Shown: positions 7,561 through 17,030 of the stretch, piece after piece
Numbering within the stretch: position 1 is the stretch's first letter
Layout of the letters: the number at the start of each line of letters is the position of its first letter
Origin: Gp1-AA145 sp963757135
GTDB taxonomy: Bacteria; Acidobacteriota; Terriglobia; Terriglobales; Acidobacteriaceae
Direction: 5' to 3'
Assembly (NCBI GenBank): GCA_963757135.1
Contig: CAVWQE010000004.1
Span: 1,199,271 to 1,263,270 of the forward strand
Length of the DNA: 64,000 nt
Position numbers and translations under genes: made by a program
The notes under the pieces: model-generated
Database searches by the model: none
The model's input: the letters and a program-made list of their open reading frames with translations, nothing else
Told to the model about the DNA's origin: nothing

Positions 7561-8279
7561 TAAGTCCTGGGTAGCGTGGAAGTCCGATCGAGCCGCCGCA
7601 GGGGACGGCACAGTATGCAGCCGAAGGGGATGGCGCAGCCGACCGGCGAGCACGGAATGCAGAACCGCAAATTGCCCCAGCCCCTTCAGGGGCGGAACAA
7701 GATTAGCCCAAGGCGTAAGCCCTGAGTACGGTGCTAAATCCGACCGAGTCCCGTAGGGACGGCCCTGAGCGCAGTCGAAGGGGATGGCGCAGCCCGACCG
7801 GCGAGCACGGAATGCAGAACCGCAAATTGCCCCAGCCCCTTCAGGGGCGAAACAAGATTAGCCCAGGACGTAAGTCCTGGGTAGCGTGCAAGTCCTACCG
7901 AGTCCCGTAGAGCCTGCCCTGAGCGCAGTCGAAGGGGATGGAACAGCCCGACCGGCGAGCACGGCACTCAGAACCACAAATTGCCCCAGCCCCTTCAGGG
8001 GCGAAACAAGATTAGCCCAGGACGTAAGTCCTGGGTAGCATGCAAGTCCGATGGAGTCCCGTAGGGACGGCCCTGAGCGCAGTCGAAGGGGATGGCACTG
8101 CCCGACCGGCGCGCACGGCACGCAGAACCACAAATTGCCCCAGCCCCCTTGGGGGCGAAACAAGATTAGCCCAGGACGTAAGTCCTGGGTAGCGTGGCAA
8201 GTCCGACCGAGTCCCGTAGGGGACGGCACAGTATCGCAGCACTGAGGTAAGGCTGCGTTTGCGAGTGATCTCATAAACG

Positions 8280-10214
8280 CTAATTCACGCTGAGCAACAC
8301 CGTGGTTGAATGTACATCGGTTCCTGATTTTCCGAGAACCAGGACGTTATAGCTGCCGCGCGGAGTTTTACCAACAGTGCTGATGGTCATAACCGACGTG
8401 GCAGCATGATCGCCGGGCGTGACACTTGATGGAGAGAAACTGCACGATGTGGAAGCCGGTAAACCGGAACAGGACAATGCCACTGCTGAACCGAAAGCCC
8501 CGCCGAGAGGACTCACTGTGATCGTGAACTTCACCGATTGCCCGTGCTTCACGGCAGCCGAGCTCGGGCTGGCTGAAACGGAAAAGTCAGCTCCGATTCC
8601 ACTCAGGCTGACGCTGGGACTTGTCGAGGTAATGCCGTCCGAGCCGGAAACCGTTAACGATCCTAAACGCGTCCCAAATGCACTCGGACTGAACGTCACG
8701 TTGAAGACACATGACGCGCCTCCACGTAAGCCGATTGATGAGCAGGTGTTCGATTGAGTGAAATCGCCCGTGATGCCGATACTGGAGAACTGGAAGCAAG
8801 TACTAGCGGTGTTGCGAAGAGTTACAGACTGCGGAGTACTCGATGTTCCCGGGACCTGACTCGCGAAACCTAAGGAATTCGTGGAGAAACTGACGTTGGC
8901 TGAGGGAAGAAGTTCATACACTCCCATATCAACAGTGCTGATGCAATCGTTGTTGCCGTCCAGGATGCGAGGGTTGCCAGCAAAATCGCTTTGCGGGAGA
9001 TTGGCAGCAGTGTTGGTCCCGGCATCTCTTGCGGGAGAAGTTATTTGAAGGTGAAAGTCTCCGCTAGCACGGTTCATGAATAGCGGGTCAGCGGAGATGT
9101 TTGCATTTGCGCCGACCTCACCCAAGCACGTTCCCTGAAATCCCGTCCCGGTTGCGCTATAGCCATCGTTATTCGTGAAACTAGGTGGAGTCTGATCGTA
9201 CGAGCCATCACAATAAACCGCGTTCGTTCCATCAGCCCCGATCAAGAGATTATTAAAGAACTGTGCCTGATCGTCGTAACCGGTGATGTACACTGCCGAC
9301 CCTTGGGATGCGCTTGAGTTGCCCATGATGGTGTTATTCACAAATGTCGGTTGAGCTCCGGCAGCAACAAAGGCATAAATTCCGCCCCCACCGCGCACAG
9401 GACCTCCATAAATACTATTTCCGTAAATTAGGTTCTGCACGATAACAGCCCGTCCTGGCAAGGAGGTGGGCAGGGAGAGATTCAATATACATAGGCCGCC
9501 ACCTACGGTTCCTGAGTCACCAATTGCCCCTGCCACATTGCCATTAATAGTATTATTTCGAAGCGACGGACTACTCTCGCCACCTATCGAAATACCTCCG
9601 CAGATTCCATGAGATATCGTGTTGTTGCGAATTATGTTTCCAATGATTTGTGCTGAACTAGGACCTCCAACGCTAATACCCTGGCCCCCTCCTCCCGAGC
9701 AGGCGGCGGTGCTGTTATTTTGAATCGTATTCCCCTGAATCACGGGCGATCCGTAGTAAACGCCAATGCCGGCGCCCCCGCATGACGTGTTGTTTTGAAT
9801 AATGTTGCTCTTAATTGTGGGCGAGGTAAAGTACACAAACACGCCTCCTCCCGTGTATAGGGAATTGAACGTTGAGGTTCCATTTTGGAGAGTGAAGCCG
9901 CTCAGAGTGGAACTCGATGTCTCGTTCGTGTCAAATGTCACTACAGGAGCAATGCCACCTCCGTCAATAATCGTCTGAGCCGCACCCGCCGAACTCGTTA
10001 CCGTAATCGCCTTCCCTTTGAAGTTGATGTTCTCGTAGTAGGTGCCCGGCGCGACCAGCACCGTGTCGCCATTATTCGCGGCGTTGATTGCTCCCTGAAT
10101 TGTCGGCTGGTCGCCAGGGACATTAATTGTGTTCTGAGCGAATGAAGGCCCTATGAATAAGAGCACGGCGACGCATAAAGACATTGAGAATGGAATGCGA
10201 ACAACAGGAGACAT
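8280..10214 (-). CDS. Secreted right-handed beta-helix protein with choice-of-anchor and Ig-like C-terminal domains
   Basis: A secreted protein of about 644 residues. A signal peptide ending in PSFAQ is followed by INVPGDQPTIQGAINAANNGDTVLVAPGTYYENI, the classic start of a pectate-lyase-fold parallel beta-helix. About 15 coils rich in NNTI/NNII repeats follow (to about residue 400). Next comes a segment like choice-of-anchor D/ASPM-SPD-2-Hydin domains (SLGFASQVPGTSSTPQSVTLRNTAS) and a last Ig-like domain (SPSSAAVKHGQSVKFTITV). Such proteins bind or cleave polysaccharides or decorate the surface; no catalytic residues could be assigned. ATG at 10214, 12 codons into the open frame, is preferred because it begins at the signal peptide and follows AGGGG. 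Confidence 0.8.
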   Translation of the reverse strand: MSPVVRIPFSMSLCVAVLLFIGPSFAQNTINVPGDQPTIQGAINAANNGDTVLVAPGTYYENINFKGKAITVTSSAGAAQTIIDGGGIAPVVTFDTNETSSSTLSGFTLQNGTSTFNSLYTGGGVFVYFTSPTIKSNIIQNNTSCGGAGIGVYYGSPVIQGNTIQNNSTAACSGGGGQGISVGGPSSAQIIGNIIRNNTISHGICGGISIGGESSPSLRNNTINGNVAGAIGDSGTVGGGLCILNLSLPTSLPGRAVIVQNLIYGNSIYGGPVRGGGGIYAFVAAGAQPTFVNNTIMGNSSASQGSAVYITGYDDQAQFFNNLLIGADGTNAVYCDGSYDQTPPSFTNNDGYSATGTGFQGTCLGEVGANANISADPLFMNRASGDFHLQITSPARDAGTNTAANLPQSDFAGNPRILDGNNDCISTVDMGVYELLPSANVSFSTNSLGFASQVPGTSSTPQSVTLRNTASTCFQFSSIGITGDFTQSNTCSSIGLRGGASCVFNVTFSPSAFGTRLGSLTVSGSDGITSTSPSVSLSGIGADFSVSASPSSAAVKHGQSVKFTITVSPLGGAFGSAVALSCSGLPASTSCSFSPSSVTPGDHAATSVMTISTVGKTPRGSYNVLVLGKSGTDVHSTTVLLSVN

Positions 10215-10387
10215 GGCAACCCCTTGGCGGTCAGGCCGAAGATCCGACATCTGTGGGAATCAGCTGCTGCTGGGGAAGTAGCAGAAACTCGCGAAGATAC
10301 TAGCTTAGGAAAGGTAAGTAGGACAAGTTAAGTGTTCTAACTAAAGAGCGGATGCGCTTCGTAAGCAGCAAATTGCAGTATTTTGCA

Positions 10388-12193
10388 TCATCCCCCCTCG
10401 CCCACCTTCAGCACCGCCAAAAACGCTTCCTGCGGAATGTCCACGCGGCCGATGCGCTTCATGCGCTTTTTGCCTTCTTTTTGTTTCTCGAGCAGCTTGC
10501 GTTTGCGGCTGATGTCGCCGCCGTAGCATTTCGCGAGCACGTTCTTGCGCATGGCATGGACCGTCTCGCGGGCGATGATCTTAGCGCCGATCGACGCCTG
10601 AATCGGCACCTCGAACATCTGCCTAGGGATGAGTTCACGCATCTTCGAAACCAGCGCCTTGCCGCGCTCGTAGGCGAAATCGCGATGCACAATAATTGAA
10701 AGCGCATCCACCGGATCGCCGGCAACCAGGATGTCGAGCTTAACCATAGGCGACTCCCACGCGCCGGCGAGATGGTAGTCAAGCGAGGCGTATCCGCGTG
10801 AGACCGACTTCAGCCGGTCGTAAAAGTCGAGCACGATTTCGTTCAGCGGCAGCTCGTATTGCAGCATGACGCGGTTGGAACTCACATATTCGAAGCTCTT
10901 CTGCTTGCCGCGCTTCTCTTCGACCAGCGCCAGAATTCCGCCGACGTACTCCTCATTCGTAAGAATGGTCGCGAGAATCACCGGCTCATCAATCTTGTCG
11001 ATCTCGCTGGGGTCCGGCCAGCGCGACGGATTATCAACTTCGATCACAGCGCCGTCGGTCTTCGTAATCTGGTAGCGCACGCTGGGAGCGGTGGTGATCA
11101 GATCCAGGCCGAACTCGCGCTCCAGCCGCTCCTGAATAATTTCCATGTGCAGCAGGCCGAGAAATCCGCAGCGGAAGCCAAAGCCGAGCGCAACCGAACT
11201 CTCCGGCTCAAAAAAGAAGGATGAGTCGTTGAGTCGCAGTTTTTCCAGCGCTTCGCGCAACTGTGTGTGCTCGTGCGCGTCCACCGTGTAGATGCCGGCA
11301 AATACCATCGGCTTGATGTCTTCGAAGCCGGGCAGCGGTTCAAAGGCGGGAGCGGTGTCGTCAGTAATGGTGTCGCCGATTTTGGTGTCGGCGACATTCT
11401 TGATGTTCGCGATCATGAAGCCGACTTCGCCCGCGTGAAGTTCGTCAAGTTCGACCGGCTTGGGGGTCAGCGCACCCAGCGTCTCCACGTCGAAAACGCG
11501 GCCATTCGACCACAACCGAATCTTCTGCCCTTTGCGCAGCGATCCTTCAAACACGCGCACCAGCACAATCACCCCACGATACGTGTCGAACCAGGAATCG
11601 AAAAGCAGCGCCTGCAGGCGGCGTTCAGAATTTCCCTTCGGTGGATGCGTGCGTTTGACGATGGCCTCGAGCACATCGGGTACGCCTTCACCGGTTTTCG
11701 CGCTGATCAGCAGTGCGTCGGTCGCATCCAGCCCGACCGCGCCTTCGATCATCTCTTTGGTGCGCGCAACGTCAGCGCTCGGTAGGTCAATCTTGTTGAT
11801 GACCGGAATGATTTCGAGGCCGTGATTAATCGCCAGATAGGAATTCGCCAGAGTCTGGGCTTCCACGCCCTGCGACGCGTCCACCACCAGCAGCGCGCCT
11901 TCGCACGCCGCTAGCGAGCGTGAAACTTCATAAGAAAAGTCAACGTGGCCGGGTGTGTCGATCAGGTTTAGTTGATACGTCTCGCCATCCTTCGCCACGT
12001 ACACCATGCGCACGGCATGGGCCTTGATCGTGATCCCCCGCTCCCGCTCCAGGTCCATGGAATCCAGCACCTGCGCCTGCATCTCGCGCGCGGTCAGCGA
12101 CCCCGTCAACTCCAGCAACCGATCAGCCAAGGTGGACTTGCCATGATCAATGTGCGCGACGATCGCGAAATTGCGAATGTGCTGGGGATCCAT
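10388..12193 (-). CDS. lepA: Elongation factor 4 (LepA), ribosome back-translocating GTPase
   Basis: A 601-residue translational GTPase acting on the ribosome. The G1 motif AHIDHGKST is at about residues 12-20, G3 DTPGHVDF near 80, and G4 NKID near 135. The domain order is G, II, III/V-like and the LepA-specific C-terminal domain, which includes GFRCGFLGLLHMEIIQERLEREF and the end AKCYGGDISRKRKLLEKQKEGKKRMKRIG. The length matches the family. ATG at 12193 fits the canonical N-terminus DPQHIRNFAIVAHID. The gene is divergent from the GH3 gene at 12324. Confidence 0.97.
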   Translation of the reverse strand: MDPQHIRNFAIVAHIDHGKSTLADRLLELTGSLTAREMQAQVLDSMDLERERGITIKAHAVRMVYVAKDGETYQLNLIDTPGHVDFSYEVSRSLAACEGALLVVDASQGVEAQTLANSYLAINHGLEIIPVINKIDLPSADVARTKEMIEGAVGLDATDALLISAKTGEGVPDVLEAIVKRTHPPKGNSERRLQALLFDSWFDTYRGVIVLVRVFEGSLRKGQKIRLWSNGRVFDVETLGALTPKPVELDELHAGEVGFMIANIKNVADTKIGDTITDDTAPAFEPLPGFEDIKPMVFAGIYTVDAHEHTQLREALEKLRLNDSSFFFEPESSVALGFGFRCGFLGLLHMEIIQERLEREFGLDLITTAPSVRYQITKTDGAVIEVDNPSRWPDPSEIDKIDEPVILATILTNEEYVGGILALVEEKRGKQKSFEYVSSNRVMLQYELPLNEIVLDFYDRLKSVSRGYASLDYHLAGAWESPMVKLDILVAGDPVDALSIIVHRDFAYERGKALVSKMRELIPRQMFEVPIQASIGAKIIARETVHAMRKNVLAKCYGGDISRKRKLLEKQKEGKKRMKRIGRVDIPQEAFLAVLKVGEGG

Positions 12194-12323
12194 AAGGAGA
12201 GCGGTTGAATATTGATTTTAGCAGGGGAATGCGGTGATCCATCGTTTCTTCCGCCGCCCTCCGCCCGGAACAGGTAATATGTATCCTTTCGTTTTGACAC
12301 TAAGAATCCCCTGAGGAAAAACG

Positions 12324-14576
12324 ATGCATCTTTCGATTCGCGGCCGGGCCTTCGGTAGTCGTGGTTCACGGTGTTTGCCGATCTGTTTCCTCCTGGTCGG
12401 CTCTGCCTTATCGCTTTTCGCACAGAAGCCGCAGAAGGCTTCCGGCCCGTGGATGGATCCAAGCGTCTCGCCCGACGAGCGCGCAGCAATGGTCGTAAAA
12501 GAAATGACGCTTGACGAAAAGATCACGCTCCTGCATGGCACCGGCATGGAAGGACTGGGGCCGATGAGTCCACTGTCGTCCGGCTCGAACGGCGGCGCAG
12601 GCTATGTCGTTGGAATTCCACGTCTCGGGATTCCCGCCATCCAGATGTCCGACGCAGCTTATGGCGTGCGTTCGAGCGGAGAAAATGGGCGTTACTCAAC
12701 TGCGTTGCCCTGCAATCTGGCAGCGGCGGCAAGCTGGGACCCGAAAGCAGCCTACGAATATGGCGCTCTGATCGGGCGCGAGTTGCGGGCGCAGGGATTC
12801 AATATGTCGCTCGGCGGTGGAGTCGATCTCACTCGTGAGCCGCGCAATGGTCGCAACTTTGAATATCTTGGAGAAGATCCCATCCTCGCCGGCACGCTGG
12901 TAGCTCAGTTGATCAGAGGAACACAGGACCAGCACATCATCGGCGACATCAAGCATTATGCGTTGAACGATCAGGAGAGCGGCCGTAATGCCGTTAATGT
13001 GAACATCGACAAGCGTTCGATGCGCGAAACCGATCTACTGGCCTTTGAGATCGGCATTCGCGACGGCAGTCCCGCAGGCGTGATGTGTTCCTACAACCGC
13101 GTGAATGGCGACTACGCCTGCGAAAACAAATATCTTCTGGCTGATGTTCTAAAACAGGATTGGAAATTCCCCGGATTCGTTTTGTCTGATTGGGGTGGGG
13201 CACACAGCATTGTGAAGGCCTCGGCTGCGGGCCTCGATCACGAAGAACCGAACGAATATTTTTACGGCGATGCAATGAAGAAGGCGGTTGAGACCGGCAA
13301 AGTTCCGATGAGCCAGGTTGACGATCACGTGCGGCGAATTGTGCGCTCGATGTTCGCCACGGGCGTAGTTGACGACCCTCCGCGAAAAAGCGTGGTAGAC
13401 GTACTGGCTGGTTTGGCCACGGCGCAACATATCGCCGAGCAGAGCATGGTGTTACTGAAAAACGAAAACAGGCAGTTGCCGCTGAATGCCTCCACGCTGA
13501 AGTCGGTCGCAATTATCGGCGGGCATGCGGCTGTTGGTATGCTTTCTGGCGGCGGTTCGGCCCAGGTTGACCCTCCGGGCGGGAACGTGATCATGCCTCC
13601 TGGACACCGCGAAACAATATGGGGAAAGCCGGACTGGTTTCCTACTTCCCCGATGAAAGCGATCATGGACAAAGCGCCGAACACACAAGTCGTGTACAAC
13701 GAAGGCAGTGATCCTAATTCTGCGGTCGCTCTGGCGAAGAGTTCTGAAGTTGCGATCGTTTTCGCATATCGCTGGGAGTCCGAAGGACAAGACTCTCCGA
13801 GCCTCGCGCTGCCATCGAGACAAGACGACTTGATCGCGCAAGTGGCCGCCGCCAATCCGCATACGATCGTGGTGCTTGAAACCGGCAACCCGGTTTCGAT
13901 GCCCTGGGTCAACAACGTGAGCGCGATTCTGGAAGCATGGTTTGCCGGAAGCAGCGGCGATCATGCACTTGCCAACATTCTTTTCGGGGACGTTAATCCG
14001 AGCGGCAAGCTGCCGATCACGTTTCCGAAATCTGAAGCCGATCTGCCGCACTTGAAGATTGCGCAGCCCGCTCCGAATTATGAAGGCCCTTCCGGTCCCG
14101 ACCACTGGAAGCGCGTCCTGGAAGGCTTGCCGGTGTTCCAAACCAACTACGACGAAGGCTTGAAAGTCGGATACAAGTGGTATGACGAAGAGAAAAAGCC
14201 GGTGCTGTTTCCGTTCGGGTACGGGCTCTCCTACACGAGTTACGAATATTCAGACTTGAAGGTAAACCCGGGCGATCGCGTGACGGTAAGCTTCACCGTC
14301 AAGAACACGGGCGAACGCGCAGGCACTGAAGTCGCGGAAGTCTATGCAGGACTGCCGGCCAGCGCGGGTGAACCGCCGAAGCGCCTGGTGGGCTGGAAGC
14401 GAGTGGAATTGAATCCCGGCGAGAGCAAAGACGTGACCGTCGAAGTCGAACCGCTGTTTCTGTCGGTCTTCAACACCGAACGCAATTCCTGGCAGCGTGT
14501 AGCGGGGGATTACACATTCTTTGTTGGCGGCTCGTCGCAAGAGCTGCCGCTGCACGCAAATGCGGCTTTGCAGTAA
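12324..14576 (+). CDS. Secreted glycoside hydrolase family 3 beta-glucosidase
   Basis: A 750-residue secreted GH3 enzyme that would hydrolyse beta-linked glucosides or xylosides. A signal peptide at about residues 15-33 precedes the N-terminal TIM barrel with GVDLTREPRNGRNFEYLGEDP, KHYALNDQESGR and the nucleophile segment GFVLSDWGG (Asp near 289). The alpha/beta sandwich domain follows, including HAAVGMLSGGGSAQVDPPGG. A C-terminal fibronectin-III-like domain (VTVSFTVKNTGERAGTEVAEVYAG) completes the protein. GAGGAAAAACG precedes the ATG as SD. Substrate preference cannot be read from the sequence. Confidence 0.92.
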   Translation: MHLSIRGRAFGSRGSRCLPICFLLVGSALSLFAQKPQKASGPWMDPSVSPDERAAMVVKEMTLDEKITLLHGTGMEGLGPMSPLSSGSNGGAGYVVGIPRLGIPAIQMSDAAYGVRSSGENGRYSTALPCNLAAAASWDPKAAYEYGALIGRELRAQGFNMSLGGGVDLTREPRNGRNFEYLGEDPILAGTLVAQLIRGTQDQHIIGDIKHYALNDQESGRNAVNVNIDKRSMRETDLLAFEIGIRDGSPAGVMCSYNRVNGDYACENKYLLADVLKQDWKFPGFVLSDWGGAHSIVKASAAGLDHEEPNEYFYGDAMKKAVETGKVPMSQVDDHVRRIVRSMFATGVVDDPPRKSVVDVLAGLATAQHIAEQSMVLLKNENRQLPLNASTLKSVAIIGGHAAVGMLSGGGSAQVDPPGGNVIMPPGHRETIWGKPDWFPTSPMKAIMDKAPNTQVVYNEGSDPNSAVALAKSSEVAIVFAYRWESEGQDSPSLALPSRQDDLIAQVAAANPHTIVVLETGNPVSMPWVNNVSAILEAWFAGSSGDHALANILFGDVNPSGKLPITFPKSEADLPHLKIAQPAPNYEGPSGPDHWKRVLEGLPVFQTNYDEGLKVGYKWYDEEKKPVLFPFGYGLSYTSYEYSDLKVNPGDRVTVSFTVKNTGERAGTEVAEVYAGLPASAGEPPKRLVGWKRVELNPGESKDVTVEVEPLFLSVFNTERNSWQRVAGDYTFFVGGSSQELPLHANAALQ

Positions 14577-14684
14577 CCAGTGGGTGCCCGCGCAAACGAC
14601 CAATCGGGGCTTCGTACTCCGGTCACCTTGCCTCGTTCCAGCCTCGTCCCTATGCTGGAGCCTCACTTCGTTATAGGAGAGCTA

Positions 14685-15152
14685 ATGTCCAAAAAGTATA
14701 TTTTCGTATTGTGCGCCGCGGTGGCTCTGAGCCTGGGACCGAACGCCCTGGCAGACCGTGATCATGACCATGACGGCGATCACGGCAAGGGCCACGCCTA
14801 CGGCCACGAGAAGCACGAGCAGAAAGTCGAGCGTCACCAGGCCAAGGCTGAACGCCATTACTATCGCGAGCACGACCGTGAATTGCGCGGCTGGTATGTG
14901 GCCCATCATGATCATCTGCCACCGGGTCTCGCAAAGCGCGACCGATTGCCTCCCGGGTTGGAGCGGCAGATTATCGTGCGTGGAACATTGCCGCCAGGCC
15001 TGAGGACCCGCATGCATCCGTGCCCGGTGGAAGTTGAAGCCTATTTGCCGCCCGCGCCGGTGGGTTACGTGCACACGGTTATCGGAGGCAACATCGTCCT
15101 CGTCAACCGCAGAACATTCCTGGTCGTGGACGTGTTCCACTTCGACTTGTAA
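14685..15152 (+). CDS. Small secreted histidine-rich RcnB/CigR-like protein
   Basis: A signal peptide (MSKKYIFVLCAAVALSLGPNALA) is followed by a very histidine- and aspartate-rich segment (DRDHDHDGDHGKGHAYGHEKHE), a charged helix, then LPPGLAKRDRLPPGL and IVRGTLPPGL, and a final beta-rich part (VIGGNIVLVNRRTFLVVDVFHFD). The LPPGLAK motif and the two-strand end resemble the RcnB/CigR family of periplasmic proteins linked to metal homeostasis. Metal binding by the His-rich part is inference. ATG at 14685 is chosen for its AGGAG SD 5 bases away and the signal peptide. A rho-independent terminator follows. Confidence 0.65.
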   Translation: MSKKYIFVLCAAVALSLGPNALADRDHDHDGDHGKGHAYGHEKHEQKVERHQAKAERHYYREHDRELRGWYVAHHDHLPPGLAKRDRLPPGLERQIIVRGTLPPGLRTRMHPCPVEVEAYLPPAPVGYVHTVIGGNIVLVNRRTFLVVDVFHFDL

Positions 15153-15202
15153 GAACATCAGACGTCGGTCGTCGGCTCTCGGTCGTCGGCTAAACATCAA
15201 TG

Positions 15203-15237
15203 AAGCCAGTCTGGGCAGGTAGCTGGACTGGCTTTTT
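15203..15237 (+). terminator. Rho-independent terminator
   Basis: AAGCCAGTC at 15203-15211 pairs perfectly with GACTGGCTT at 15226-15234, followed by a run of T. It lies about 50 bases after the stop of the RcnB-like gene and would end its transcript. Confidence 0.75.
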
Positions 15238-15261
15238 CTATCGATGAAATCGATTAGTCGA

Positions 15262-15316
15262 AAGGGTAATGGCGGGCGAGGGCCCCATTCGACTCCGCTC
15301 AGGGCAGGTCCGCCCC
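15262..15316. repeat. Dispersed repeat copy (CATTCGACTCCGCTCAGGGC family)
   Basis: GGCGAGGGCCCCATTCGACT followed by CCGCTCAGGGCAGGTCCGCC. The same motif is found, in either orientation, inside the 6.7-8.2 kb array, near 26870-26900 and 62280-62305, and inside the pmbA coding sequence at about 55973-56045. Confidence 0.6.
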
Positions 15317-15348
15317 ACACCGCCCAGGCCGCCCTACACCAACTCACA

Positions 15349-15918
15349 CTATTCCATGCTTGAGCCCAGCGGGTTATAGCGATATTTTTTGCCGTCCCAA
15401 AAGAGCGCCGAGGTCATCTGGTCGCCAGTGGCTTCTTCGACGTAAATTGCGGTACCGATCTTCTTCTTACTGACCCTCATTTTTTTCACCGAGACAGATT
15501 TCACCGCGAGGTTGATGATCACGAACTTGGCCTGCGGCGTGGCCGAGTGCCAGGCGTCGCTGCCCGCGCCGTGAATGACCATCACACAAATTCCCTTAAG
15601 CTTGGGATCGTCCTGGCCAAAGCCGCCGGCGGTGATCCGCGGATTGCCGTAGCCGTAAAAGGAATCCATTGGATCGATGACTTTGTAGCCCTTGTCGTCC
15701 TGATCAATCAGCGGATTTTTGCATCGCGCGATCATTACCAGATCTTCGATTCCATCTCCGTTGAGGTCGCCAGTCATGGGCGGCCATTTTGCTTCCAGGT
15801 TGCAGGAGTCGCCAAATTGCTGGTGGAGGAAATCGTTATTGACCTCAGGAGGAGCAGCTTTGCTTTGCGCGGTTGCGATGGACGAAAGAAGAAGCAAGAG
15901 AGCGACACGAAAATACAT
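15349..15918 (-). CDS. Secreted protein with FG-GAP/EF-hand-like DLNGDG motif, function unknown
   Basis: A 189-residue protein with signal peptide YFRVALLLLLSSIATAQS. The motif TGDLNGDGIEDLVMIARC near residues 48-65 is the calcium-binding-loop pattern seen in FG-GAP/VCBS and dockerin-like repeats, here as a single copy. The remainder (VMVIHGAGSDAWHSATPQAKFVIINL and later ALFWDGKKYRYNPLG) resembles secreted acidobacterial hypothetical proteins. It converges with the RcnB-like gene. No enzymatic role can be supported. Confidence 0.65.
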   Translation of the reverse strand: MYFRVALLLLLSSIATAQSKAAPPEVNNDFLHQQFGDSCNLEAKWPPMTGDLNGDGIEDLVMIARCKNPLIDQDDKGYKVIDPMDSFYGYGNPRITAGGFGQDDPKLKGICVMVIHGAGSDAWHSATPQAKFVIINLAVKSVSVKKMRVSKKKIGTAIYVEEATGDQMTSALFWDGKKYRYNPLGSSME

Positions 15919-15985
15919 GGGACTACTCTAACTTCGGCGGCGCATAGCGAATAGCGTCTAGGCAGATTACCGGGAACGCAGGTAA

Positions 15986-16984
15986 CTAGCGTTGGCGCGG
16001 TCTGGATGAACTCGCGAAATGCTGCCAACCCCCCGGTCGCAGCTCAGAACGGCGGCCATTTTCGCGGACCAGAAACATTCCTTTGCGGCGAGTTATCTCG
16101 CCAATCTCCGTGATTGGAACTCCAGCGACGGTCTTCGGAATGCGGGTCCGCGGACGGGCTGTAAACAATAGTTCGTAATCATCGCCGCCGTGGAGCGCGA
16201 GTTCGAAGGCGACAGTTCGAAGCGGCTTGCCGATTGTGGCGCGTGGCACTGCTTGTTCGTTGATCTGGGCGCCAACGCGGCTCTCTTCGCAGATGTGGCC
16301 CAGGTCAGTCGATAGGCCGTCGCTGATATCAATCATCGAGGCGGCAATTTTCTTTTCACGCAGAACGCGCGCGACCGCGATTCTCGAGGTCGGGAAAAAG
16401 TGCGCGGGAAACAAAGCTGGGTTGAGCTTCCGGCTTTTTGAGTAAAGCAGATCCAGCGCTGCAGCCGAGCCTCCTAGCGCGCCGGTAACGTAAATGCGAT
16501 CACCGGGCCGCGCGTTTGAACGCAAGATGCCACTGCCCTTTGGGACCGAGCCCAGCACCACGATGTCCGCCAGTACCCCGGCGGGAGAAGACGCAGTGTC
16601 GCCACCTGCCAGCACGACGCCGAATCTCTTTGCCAGCGCCAGAAACCCGCTCATGAAGCCATCAACCCACGTCTGAGGCAGCTTTGATGGCAACGCCAGC
16701 GAAAGGAAAGCCGCCAATGGCTCGCCGCCCATAGCGGCAATGTCGCTCAATCCACGAGTCAGGCAGCGGTGACCGACGGATTCCGGCGGGTGCCATTCGC
16801 GGCGGAAGTGAACGCCTTCAAGGCTGAAATCGGTGGTGACGAGAGCATCATGCCCCGCAGGTACCCGCAGGATCGAGCAGTCATCGCCGATGCCGGCGAT
16901 CACGCGCGCGCGCGCGCTTCGCACAGTTGAGCGTCGCGCCGCCTGGCGCAAGCGTGAGATCAATTGTCGTTCGGGAAGAGGCAA
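15986..16984 (-). CDS. thiL: Thiamine-monophosphate kinase
   Basis: A cytoplasmic enzyme that phosphorylates thiamine monophosphate to thiamine pyrophosphate with ATP, the last step of thiamine biosynthesis. The 332-residue product has the PurM/AIRS fold: IAGIGDDCSIL near residues 30-40, TTDFSLEGVHFRREW near 51-65, GLSDIAAMGGEPLAAFLSLALP near 78-99, VLAGGDTASSP, ASMIDISDGLSTDLGHICEESRVGAQI, and ALHGGDDYELLFTA. All key metal/ATP acidic motifs (GDD, SDIAAMG, GGDT, DISDGL, GGDDYE) are present. A GCGCGCGCGCGC stutter lies within the 5' part (about 16907-16918). No other thi gene is nearby. Confidence 0.95.
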   Translation of the reverse strand: MPLPERQLISRLRQAARRSTVRSARARVIAGIGDDCSILRVPAGHDALVTTDFSLEGVHFRREWHPPESVGHRCLTRGLSDIAAMGGEPLAAFLSLALPSKLPQTWVDGFMSGFLALAKRFGVVLAGGDTASSPAGVLADIVVLGSVPKGSGILRSNARPGDRIYVTGALGGSAAALDLLYSKSRKLNPALFPAHFFPTSRIAVARVLREKKIAASMIDISDGLSTDLGHICEESRVGAQINEQAVPRATIGKPLRTVAFELALHGGDDYELLFTARPRTRIPKTVAGVPITEIGEITRRKGMFLVRENGRRSELRPGGWQHFASSSRPRQR

Positions 16985-17030
16985 GGCGAATTCAATGATA
17001 TGCGCGGTGAAAAGAGATGCAAAACGCGGC

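Larger units (their letters stand above)
6671..8235. repeat. Tandem array of eight compound three-palindrome repeat units (~153 bp period)
   Basis: Each unit contains, in order: a CCCCTTCAGGGG hairpin, GCGGAACAAGATTAGC, the 20-bp palindrome CCCAGGACGTAAGTCCTGGG, GTAGCGTG, and GAGTCCCGTAGGGACGGCAC. A GCGCAGTCGAAGGGGATGG / CAGCCCGACCGGCGAGCACG linker follows. Palindrome copies lie at about 6698, 6853, 7308, 7465-7570 (interrupted), 7711, 7863, 8016 and 8170. The last four are spaced 151-153 bases apart. A solo copy in opposite orientation lies at 22885-22965. Open frames across the array are by-products of the repetition and are not credible genes. Confidence 0.85.

Noticed and set aside
6671..8235. 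Repeats could be a CRISPR array.
   Set aside because: Repeat units are ~153 bp and lack variable spacers of 30-40 bp; no cas genes are near.
6677..8274. Several open frames of up to ~200 codons through the repeat array.
   Set aside because: Their translations consist of the array's own repeats on both strands (for example repeating SPVGTA/GRAVPSP motifs) and match no gene family.
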